A stretch of 64,000 nt of DNA from Melampsora larici-populina 98AG31 (taxonomy: Eukaryota > Basidiomycota > Pucciniomycetes > Pucciniales > Melampsoraceae): contig NW_006768779.1 of assembly GCF_000204055.1 (NCBI RefSeq), positions 648,350 to 712,349 of the forward strand. The letters run 5' to 3'. Every line of letters starts with the position of its first letter. The stretch's first letter is position 1. The notes under the pieces were generated by a model. It did not search any database, was not told the origin of the DNA, and was given only the letters and a program-made list of their open reading frames with translations. This document shows positions 32,611 to 42,082 of this stretch, one piece after another. Both the position numbers and the translations under genes were made by a program.

Positions 32611-32847
32611 CTCTCCCATCCCGAGTTCTCAGTGGTCCCACCTCCCTCTGTCCAGTTGGACGGGGCCCCCCCCCCAAGAAACCCAAAGTGTTCATAGAAC
32701 GGAGACTTTAGGTTTGCCTAGGACAAACTAGAGTACTTGTAATTATGCATTACAAACTACGTAAGGCTATGTGAAATTAACACTACGTGGAATGAGGTGC
32801 TATTAGGAAGCTCACCCTTCCTGAGACACCGCCCAATAGAGAGTGGA
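32611..32847 (+). repeat. Split direct repeat B1
   Basis: 237 bp from CTCTCCCATCCCGAG to AGAGAGTGGA, repeated at 33298-33534 with a few substitutions. It ends exactly where A2 begins. Confidence 0.9.
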
Positions 32848-33123
32848 TGGTAGACGGTACCCAAAGGCACGACGGTACCGTCTGTTTCCACGATGAGTGG
32901 CGGGGTCGGCCTATGGGAAGTGGGAGAAAACAGCCTTCTACCGAGGGTAGGTTTTCTCCCGGCGCGAGCTCAAGAATTCAGAGTAAAGGAAAATCCCTTC
33001 ACTCCATCTTTCTCCCCCACGCGTCAACTTCCCCATAGTCGACTATCCCACACTCAGATCCGGGGAATTTCACTCTCTCATCTCCTACTTGAAGCCATCT
33101 GGCTTAAAGCTCTCTTTTCAAAA
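32847..33123 (+). repeat. Split direct repeat A2
   Basis: Copy of A1 with the same 10-bp palindrome near its left edge (32852-32883). It follows B1 without a gap and is separated from B2 by about 174 bp of unique DNA. Confidence 0.9.
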
Positions 33124-33297
33124 CCCGGCCACCACCCAGAAAATCGATGTTCCCTGTCAGAGTCTGCAGCGCAAGAAGTCATCATCAGGAGAAGCAGTTG
33201 CTGGTGAGTAGTTTAGTTCACGAACTTAGCTGGTAAGTTATATTTAAGTATTGTAGTGATAAGTTGTGGAGGGAGTTGCCTAGCCCACCGTTCAGCG

Positions 33298-33534
33298 CTC
33301 TCCCATCCCGAGTTCTCAGTGGTCCTACCTCCCTCTGCCCAGTTGGGCGGGGGGCCCCCCCCAAGAAACCCAAAGTGTTCATAGAACGGAGACTTTAGGT
33401 TTGCCTAGGACAACCTAGAGTACTTGTAATTATGCATTACAAACTACGTAAGGCTATGTGAAATTAACACTACGTGGAATGAGGTGCTATTAGGAAGCTC
33501 ACCCTTCCTGAGACACCGCCCAATAGAGAGTGGA
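33298..33534 (+). repeat. Split direct repeat B2, right end of the retroelement
   Basis: Copy of B1; its last base group GTGGA is the right boundary of the element, next to CAGTCC of the host. Confidence 0.88.
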
Positions 33535-33650
33535 CAGTCCACTAAATCTAGGGAAACAAATGCAAGTGAAAATGAAAGAAGAAAATGTAGAGGTAAACTG
33601 GAACAGTACTAATAAATTATTAGACTCTCCTAAAACGTTTTACACAATTA

Positions 33651-33804
33651 CGGTACTCAAAGCTACATTGTACATATATATAGTTGTCATATATAATTTT
33701 TTTGGCAAGGAAAAAACAAATATACTAATTTTGGACTCATTTTCCCTGCCAAAAAAAATGTGTAGCCAAAATTATGTATGTGTACATACTTGCTTTGAAT
33801 ACCG
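33651..33804. mobile_element. CGGTACTC-type foldback MITE (154 bp), TA duplication
   Basis: Ends CGGTACTCAAAG (33651) and CTTTGAATACCG (to 33804), flanked by TA on both sides (33649-33650, 33805-33806). The inner arms carry TGTACATA palindromes. It is close kin to 21495-21637 and starts about 115 bp past the retroelement end. Confidence 0.8.
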
Positions 33805-33884
33805 TAAATAAAGAGCATATCTACAGGAACAGGACCAAGGAGATTGGCCACAGAGCAAAGGACAGGTTTTCACGAGCTGAAGAG

Positions 33885-34545
33885 AGGTTGAAAAAATCAA
33901 CATCAACAAATTGCTCAGCTTAACAACACCCTTTCTGTGTTGCCATGTCCATGCACTCACAGAGGGGCTTATGACTAATTGTTGAATTCCTGTGTGAACA
34001 CTCCAGAGGTTAAGTCTCCTTATGTATCTTTCCAACATTTCTTTTTTCCCTCAATGATAAACCCCTCTTTACCCCGCAGGCAGAGTTCTCCAGATACATT
34101 TTATACATGTGTTTTGACCTTTTTTTGTCTGGAAAACTGTTGCCATCATGCACTTCTTGAGGTGAATGTGCAAGCCTTATGTCTCACTTGTAAAGTGGTG
34201 TACAGGGTGTTTTCACATCTTACACAAAATTAGGATCCAAAAAGGCCACATTACAGGTGAAGTTGTTAGCATCTTCAGACCAATCTTCTGTCCTTGCTAC
34301 TCAGAGTGCCTATAATATGAGGCTGTGGGCATGTGTAGAAAATCATTCTAAACAAGCTGTCCTGCGTAGTAAAATGAGGTATGTTTGTGCAGGAAGCACA
34401 AAAATGCAAAACACTACATAACAACACACAATCCTTGGAGTGTTCACGTCAGAATTCAAAAATTAGTCATAAACCCCTCTTCAAGGGCACGGCCGCTGCT
34501 GTGCACACAGGGATTTGTTAAGCTAAACAAATTGCTGATAAATTC
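33885..34545. repeat. Long imperfect foldback
   Basis: About 33885-34010 is homologous in inverse orientation to about 34435-34545: AAATTGCTCAGCTTAAC answers GTTAAGCTAAACAAATT, and GTGAACACTCCAGAGG answers CCTTGGAGTGTTCAC. The arms are diverged, the loop is about 430 bp, and no transposase or clear target duplication was seen. Confidence 0.55.
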
Positions 34546-37500
34546 CCATGTAACAGGGATAAATTGAAAAACATCAGAAACAGTGTACTGTAAAATCTCA
34601 GGACACAGTCCGGCAGATACTACTGTTGAGACAGTTTTTAACAAATTATCATCCAAGAACTTAATTCACTGACAAATTCTCCAGTAATGGGCAGAGATTG
34701 AAAAACATCAGAAACAGTGCACTGCTTAATCTTGTTACAGAGTTTGGCGGATATTACCATCAAGGCAGTCTTCTTAGAATTGAACAATTTTTATTGCTCT
34801 CAACTCTATCTCCACCAAATTCCATAAGGGGGTGTGCTTGCACAAAGGTGTGAAAAACTAAGGATAAAAAATTGCAAAAAAAGTAATGAACAAAATACAG
34901 GAATAAAGAAGACCTCTCAACAACAAATGACAACAAACTCCTTTGCTCCAACTAGATGGCCAAATTGTCTAAGGCAATTTGGTCCCTAATTTTTTTAACT
35001 TGTTTAGATAATGTTTCATTCAATGCATCCTTACACACTTTTTGAAAAAAAATGTACATTTTTTGTGTGTTAGGGCTGGTATTTGTACATTGCTTGTTTG
35101 TTATGCACCAGATATGTTGATTTTATTGAAAATTTTGACCTTTATAGCAAGCTTAACTAAGTCCCCCATTGAGCCAGTACCTGAGCAAAAGGGGGCAATC
35201 TTTTGAACAATAAGCCAGAAAACCCCAGATAGCCCTGATCCTCTACAGTCTTGATATCAACCACTTAAATCTTTGGCCAAAGCTCATTGATTGAATAGCA
35301 GTCCTCTTGTAAGAGATAAAGGAATGTGTTCATTGTGGTCAGTTGTGAATTTTGTTTCAAAAATACAGTTGTTGCGCACAACCAAATTCCTCCAAGGAAC
35401 TTCTCATTCTTCTTGAGAAATCCGAGAGTGAGATACAAAACATCTGAATAGACCAAGTTGATGGGAATGAGCTCATATACCTCCAGGTAAATTGTGCATA
35501 GACACTCATTGAGTGAAAGTGGGTGTTTTTGAGGTGCTGAATAAATGCCTAGCCAGATTGCAATTTTGATCCCCCTATTTAGTCCTAAGTCCCTCTCCAG
35601 AAACCAGAGCTTGTGGGGAAAAGTGTCAGACTAGAGGAAATTGGTTGAGTTATCCTAACCCAGCGCACCCATTGAGCCCATGAAGGACATTAAATCTCAG
35701 GTGGATTTTATCAATTTGCACCAAATAAAATCCTAGTGTAGCAAAAGCCCATTTAGGGGGGAAGTGAGGTGAGACCTAGCCATTGCAGGGGGAGGTACCT
35801 ATTATTGGAAACTTTGACCTGATACCAACTCAAATTTGGCAAGGACTACCCTTAGCCTCCACTTACTCTGCCTTTTGTCCAAGCAATTCCTCCAAGGGCT
35901 CTGATTAACATTACAGTAATGATTTCTTGCATCTTTTCATCTTCAGAGTTTTTTAATAAGCCAAAAGTCTAGTTATCCAACAACAACTTTTTGAATTCAA
36001 TCCCTACTGGCTCTGAGGAATGCTGTGGTTTGAGGGACTTATGTTACATTAGAATAGAAACCGGGACTAAAGTTGGAGCTTGTCAAGAGATTGATGGAGA
36101 AAATTGATTGGGACACTCTGCTTCACTTTCATCACTGATTGAAATGGAATCAACATTGTTATTCAACCAAAAAAGGCTCCAGCAAATAAAACTTATCTCT
36201 GGTCATAGGACTTTTGACTTTGGTTTAGTACCATGTGAATTGAATGTAAACAACTACACTATCAAAAATCTATATTCCTATCAGAGGGTCCCAGCCATGC
36301 TGTGGACATGTAACATACAGAGGATTTTACAGATTGTTCAGGGAAGTGTTTGAGGTATAAAAAACCCTGTCCACAGCTGTAATTCCCTACTGTTGTAGAA
36401 CTAATCACCCAACAGGGGAGATATAGAATGTGAAGAGTAAATCTGATAGGAAGCAACTAGTAGAAGATTTCTAAGGACTGCTCTTTTAAGATCTATGATC
36501 AAATTTCTTATTGTAGGAGTACTGATACACAACTTGAAGGAATATGTCTGTTTTGATAACTCAAAAGACATGTGTCAACATATTGATGGGCAATACTACA
36601 CACTCAGAGTAACTGATTGAACAAGAAAATAAGCACCCAAATTGATTATTACTCTCAAAAATCTTGTAGTGTTAATCTGTCAATATCAAAAGAAAAATAA
36701 CTATAATAATTCACGTCATCCTGAAGCAATTATGAGGCAAAAGAACATCAAATTTGATCAAGATGGGAAACACACACCCATTCTTTTATAATTGGCCAAG
36801 ACTGCAGACCCTGGGTGATATCAGTTCTTACACCTCACTTATCAACCTACCCCTTCGGGTCCTGTCACAGCCTTGAAGGATTTGTTGCAGATAACTGGAA
36901 GAGATCCTTCAAGGCTGTGGAGATCCCAACAACCTTCTTTTTTCTGTGGATGACGGGGTATCTCCTATTAGTAGAGTGGTGGTAATTGTGTTCTTGTGGA
37001 AGAAGTTTTACAATAATGGACCAAGTGGGTCACTATTTTTCAATCAGTAGCTTATATGACCAAAAATTGGGCAGATCACATCTTTTTTGGAAAACATACA
37101 AGTCTCATTCCCAATACCCCCCCTCCTAACTTCAACTCACATTGTCATCATAGTTAAAAACCACCCTTAATTCACTCATGTCATTGTCTTAAATCACCAC
37201 ACACCACATCACCACCACTAATATTATTCAATTGAGTTGTTTATCTAACAATATGAGGAACCTACCTTCTCTATTGTTCAATAGAGCCTAGATCAGGCTG
37301 GCCAATCACCAGAACAAAATATGAAATATTTAAAAAAGTATTCAAACATATTTGAAATTGAAATGAATTAAATCTTCAGACGAGAAAAGTGTTAGTATGA
37401 AGTGGACCAATTGGTGTTTCCAGAACTGGAAACAAATTAGAAAATTGTGAAATTTGAAAAGTTGAAATGGTCAACAAGATTTTGGCTGCCAAATAAAATA

Positions 37501-37552
37501 CAACTCTTTTGACTTCTGAGTTGTCCCTGTATCTCTGTGATACTTGAAAATA
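34546..37552. other. Intergenic repeats, no supported gene
   Basis: A direct repeat (TTGAAAAACATCAGAAACAG) recurs about 134 bp apart near 34564 and 34698. About 34917-35060 matches 26500-26640. At 36866-36919 CACAGCCTTGAAGGAT and its exact complement form a 16-bp stem around a 22-nt loop. Many 60-100 codon frames occur but none shows domain features or splice structure. Confidence 0.45.
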
Positions 37553-37736
37553 GGGGTACACAAACATGAAAACCTGACCTAAAAACCCATGGACAAAACC
37601 CATGACAGCCCGATTGTTTTTTGGGTTTTGTCCAACAGGAAAGCGGAAAACCCATGGACAAAACCCAAAAAACAATCAGTTTGTCATGGGTTTTGTCCAT
37701 GGGTTTTTAGGTCGGGTGTTCAAGTTTGTGTACCCC
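37553..37736. mobile_element. GGGGTACAC-type near-perfect foldback MITE (184 bp)
   Basis: The two halves are almost fully complementary, from GGGGTACACAAAC at 37553 to GTTTGTGTACCCC at 37736, with TA on both sides (37551-37552, 37737-37738). CCCATGGACAAAACCC words repeat inside. High arm identity implies a recent insertion or homogenisation of the arms. Confidence 0.85.
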
Positions 37737-37860
37737 TAATGGATTGCAGGAATACACAGAGAGGTGGATGGGACCAAAAATATACATATGCATATATAAG
37801 AAAAAATCTCAAAAATAGCATGAGAATACCTAAGATAGATATTTATTAATCTTAGCAAAG

Positions 37861-38374
37861 TCCCACACTTGCCTTGCAAGGCTTAGCAAGCAAGGGACTT
37901 ACTTCCAACTTGCACACTTCATAGGCTAAGGGTAAGACTTTTTGCAGGAGGTCTTCTTGAAGTCCATCTGCACACTCTCTACCAAAAATTCTCATGTGTT
38001 GCAAAGAGGAAACTTTTGCGCTGTTATCTTGCGCCAAGTTTGCACTATTTTTTCCCCAAAGAAGTCAATCCCTTGTTACCAAAAATTTGTTTGAAAGATT
38101 GGGTCTTGGCAGAAAATCTGGACTGAAGATGGAAGTTACATGTGTAATATCCCTTCAAGAGCCAATCTTTGTTGTAAACTTTTGGTAAGAGGGGATCGCT
38201 TTTGTTAGGAAAAAAACATTCACAATTTGCGCCAGATCAAGGCGCACACCTTTCTCCTTTGGACCATATACAAATCCTTGGTGGGGAATGAAAAAGGCTC
38301 TACTCTCAGCCTATAGAGCGTGCAAGTTGGAGGTAAGTCCCTTGCTTGCTAAGCCTTGCAAGGTGACCGTGGGA
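37861..38374. mobile_element. 514-bp TIR element, TCCCAC ends
   Basis: Inverted repeats of about 70 bp start TCCCAC at 37861 and end at 38374, sharing CCTTGCAAGGCTTAGCAAGC exactly. The interior has no transposase. The target duplication was not resolved (AAAG left, ATTT right). Confidence 0.75.
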
Positions 38375-38409
38375 ATTTTTTGAGTTCTATTTTGATACTT
38401 TAAAAATTA

Positions 38410-38608
38410 CAGCGCTTCAAGAATCCTTCGGTTTATTTGGTGGTCTTTTTTTTAAAGTTTTGGACAAAACTCGGAAAAAACTCATTTGGACAGTTCAAAT
38501 TTGACAGATTCTAGTACAAAATCAGTTTCAGCGAGGGTTTTAGCGAGGGTTTTGGACATTTATTTCGTTTTCTTGCGTTAAAAAAACCAAAGGATTCTTG
38601 AAGCGTTG
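38410..38608. mobile_element. Pogo/Fot1-type MITE (199 bp), TA duplication
   Basis: TIRs of about 26 bp, CAGCGCTTCAAGAATCC at the left and the complement with two changes at the right, flanked by TA (38408-38409, 38609-38610). It lies 35 bp from the previous element, in a cluster of three. Confidence 0.82.
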
Positions 38609-38850
38609 TAATAATGAAATAGTGGGAAGAACCAGAGTTCAGAAACATGCACACATTATATGATGAACATCATGAGAGAATTATACGTCCTCATGAAATG
38701 GAAAGGTAAAGAGATGGTTCTTCCATAAAGTAAACAGCATAGTGATAGCTGAAATAAACGTGTGACACGAAAAACTTACACATTGTTCGTCGAGGCGACG
38801 TCACTGTGACTCCCGAGTCCCTGACCTATTCTCATTTGAGAAGCTCGCTT

Positions 38851-39954
38851 CTAGTGGCCATGAATGGTCGCATGCTGAAGGAATTCGCAATGGCGAGAAT
38901 ATGTAAAGCCTGTCTTATAGCGGAGCGCGCATAGCTTGATTCGATGGCCATACCAATAATGATGAGTAGATACCTTTGACGGCAATCGGGATTTCTAACT
39001 TAGCAACGAGGGTAGGAAATTCTTTGGACCAGTTGGCCAAGAAATAGAAATTAAGAATGGGCTCCTAAACAAAACGAAACAGGATCTAAACTCTCTCATT
39101 CCAAACTGAAAACCTCAATTAAAACACTCCAGTTGAGGGTTGGACGGAACACTGTGTGATACTCAAAGAGTTTTTGGAAAATTCTCAAAAGTAGACTGAT
39201 CTCACTCTCGAATTCTAAAGATCTCAACAATCCCCTATCCTTTTGGGCTTTTCTGTAGGTTTTGAGTCTATCTTTGTGACTCCTTTGGACAGGTTAGCCT
39301 TCTCTAACGCGTCATCTAGCGCAGTGCTCCAGTAGAGATCATCAACCTTCTTTAGCTTTTACTACCTATACTTGAATAACGTCGTCATCATTAGAAAGAG
39401 CAAAGGTACATCCGTTCAAACTGAAATTGCCATATAACCGGAATCTGCGTTCTCAGTCCGCGTCACAATACTCTTCGATTATCATCAATTTACACGATAC
39501 GAATTCGCATATATTCGAGCTGTAATCAACGGGAACCTCACCGTCATACGTTTGCTTGTCCAGTGGTTTTTTATTTCCACATTAATTTTCTTAAATCTCA
39601 GGACCACATACTTCCGCAAATACTCTGCCTAACTATTTCCGGTCACGCTGCCTCGAGTTCAGGAACGCTTTCCATACATTTTCAAACACAACTGCGGAAC
39701 CACTACTTGGAATTGGTGAGTTGATGCACCTGTCTTGAGAAATCATATTTGGTATTACATCCAGCCAGATCACCTAAAACCCATTTCCACTTTCCTGTCT
39801 GATCTTGCAGGTCATATTCTGGAATCATACCGCTGGCCGCCCTCATCCGACCTATCGCCACATTCAACATATTATTGTCCCCTCTTAACTTCTGGTGCGT
39901 TTGTTTCCCATCTTCATATAAGTCTCTGAGCTGATAAACTATTCCTTCAATCAT
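38851..39954 (-). CDS. Possible multi-exon gene, unrecognised
   Basis: Two consecutive 3' exons join in phase: 39064-38974 (EPILNFYFLANWSKEF...AVK) and 38909-38851 (GFTYSRHCEFLQHATIHGH, stop). Further protein-like stretches upstream on the same strand include VDDLYWSTALDDALEKANL near 39330 and an 83-codon frame from 39954 (MIEGIVYQLRDLYEDGK). Intermediate junctions could not be closed, and the 39954 start is only 27 bp from the start of the plus-strand gene at 39982. It may be a decayed copy of a rust-specific family. No function is proposed. Confidence 0.3.
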
Positions 39955-39981
39955 CCAGTCACTCTGATTTGAGCGTCAAGA

Positions 39982-41122
39982 ATGTCTTTAAATACCGAAA
40001 GCACTTCACCAGTCGATAGTTCCGTCCCGACCCTGGGCAAGCATATCTTGTTGGCCGTGGGAGTGGCCGGCGTCGCTGTTTCGAGCCTGATGATTGTCGT
40101 GGTGATTCGTATGCGAGGACAAATGCGCAGAATTATGAATCAGGAACGGCCACTTTCCGAGATCACAATAGAAGAAAACTTCAGTGATCACTGCCGAGTG
40201 GGACCTATCACGTCTGCCACAAAACTTTTTGATCCATCGGACTACCAGACCCCTACATCCCCCTCATTATCCCTTCACATCACTAAAAACCACCCCACGA
40301 CATGCAAGCAAGATGGTGAAATATCACCTGATGATACAATACCCTTATCACTTCCTTTGCAGCACTCGTACGTCCTTCCTTGCGTGCATGTCATGGACGT
40401 AGCTCATAGGCGTGTAAAATTTCAATTTCAGACAGCAACAAGGCGACAGGGCGTATACTCCTCCAACAGATGAATCAATCTTTCACAACCGCCCCAGAGA
40501 TCGAAAGACCTCGAACAAAAGTACTTCCTCATTTGCACGATGGTCGAAATGGTTCAGGAAATCAGAACCGTCGGACGATCTTGACTCTCAAGTTTCATCA
40601 CAAGATTCCATCTTCAATGACGATTACGATGTGCAACCTGTCATGAAGGAGTGCACGCCTGGCTCGGTCACTCTCATCTCATCCTACCAAGCTGCACTTG
40701 ACATTGAATCACAATACCAATCACCGGACGGCTCACGAAAACTGCGACCAGTGTCGACAGCATCGAAGTCTGCACAGCGCCATGGACCTTCCAAATTAAG
40801 ACCAAACTTGGGACTGCGAGAAAGCGTTCCATCTCAGCATTATACCAGCCAAGATCCTACGGCCATTCAACCAGTACCGCGACCACGTTCGAGCAAAGTA
40901 TCTGTTTCCTTGAGAAAAAAAGTCCTCAAAAAACGTCTTGGCTCAGTTCCGCAGGTAGTGCCAGAGGACACAATGTCCAAACATCAATCATTCACTTGTG
41001 AGATTTCATTCAGCGCCGAAGAGAGTCCTATCATCGTCTCGAAGGAACTGTTGCAAGCCACAATACCTTTGAGCACAGAAGTGAACGAACGGTCGATGGG
41101 ATCGACTAACTCACATCCATAA
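39982..41122 (+). CDS. Single-pass membrane protein with disordered tail
   Basis: Two exons, 39982-40367 and 40432-41122, split by a 64-nt intron (gtacgt...ttcag) and joined in phase; 358 residues. One hydrophobic segment at about residues 20-43 (ILLAVGVAGVAVSSLMIVVVI) is followed by basic RMRGQMRR, suggesting a type III topology with a long cytosolic tail. The tail is Ser/Pro/Thr-rich with basic patches (LRKKVLKKRL) and no catalytic motif. Without the splice the frame ends at 40473. Function unknown; similar small TM proteins with phospho-rich tails occur near the fungal cell surface, but that is only analogy. Confidence 0.6.
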
Positions 41123-42082
41123 ACTTTGACTTGACTTTTATTGACATTTAATGACATGTTTTCATCACTTTTCGTTTTTCCCTTTAATATATTTATATGC
41201 TTCTTTAGCACCTTAGCCACGAAATCATCATCTTAGATGCTCTCTTTTGTAGGAGAAGGGCTAATCTTTCAATGCTTTTTTCACTACGTCGACTTTTTTC
41301 CATTTTTTTTTCATATACGCGTTGCTCTGCTAAACTACTGCTATTTCACTCTTTAACGTCATTCTCTCGCACATGTATGTATCTTCAATCATCGAATTAT
41401 ACCTCGAAACTTCCTAATGAATCAATATCATAGGTCGTGTTTTAAATCTTGATTAGCTTTTGTTGCCAGACGTCTCCATTTCACCCTGTTGATTTATTGT
41501 CTTCTATTCCTTGATGAACCCTTGCATGAAGTTGAGGTTACTCCTCGAAGTAAGACAGCAGTGTAGGACTCCCCACTTTGTTTACAACACCACGTGCACC
41601 ACACAGTCAGCCTTTTTGATGAGTGGTGGTCTACCGATTTGCACATCGCATAGTTTTTAAATGAACTAGACCAAGTAGTAACAGAATTAAACCACATCAA
41701 GCATTTCTAAGCAATATGTTCATGCTTTCTTATCATAGCAGAGGGCGGTGTGCACCAAAATGTATATTCAGGTGAAAACTCTCTAGCCCTTGAAAATTGA
41801 TGTTTTACATTCACGTAGAATGGCGATGGAAATCTGAGTACGTAACGGTATATCTATCAAAAGAATCCGAGTCGGTAGTTACGGTGCCAGCTTGCAAGGA
41901 CCAGAGTAATCTTAATCATGCTCTGTCGGTGAGGTGAAACTGCGTCACAGCGAGCTGTCTCCTTTTGTCTTGGGAAGTGATTAAATGTCATGCGGGGGCT
42001 CCACATCTTGAACTGACGTAAAATCATACTAGTAATCCAAGTGCGTACATGTATCAAAAAACTTCGAGTTGGTAGTCATGGT
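41123..42082. other. Intergenic, nothing recognised
   Basis: 3' flank of the membrane-protein gene up to the hAT element. T-rich stretches near 41280-41310; no gene found. Confidence 0.45.

Larger units (their letters stand above)
26802..33534 (+). mobile_element. Tyrosine-recombinase retrotransposon (Ngaro/DIRS-like), complete
   Basis: The 6.7-kb element has split direct repeats in the order A1 (26802-27078), genes, B1 (32611-32847), A2 (32847-33123), B2 (33298-33534). B1 and A2 abut, as expected for the inner junction that templates a circular intermediate. It encodes a spliced Gag-like protein, RT-RNase H, and a tyrosine recombinase instead of an integrase. A1 and A2 differ at one base in 277 (A at 26898, G at 32943, a CpG site), so insertion was recent. 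No target duplication is expected for this order and none is seen. RT and recombinase each appear to lack one catalytic residue, so this copy may need help in trans. Confidence 0.92.
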
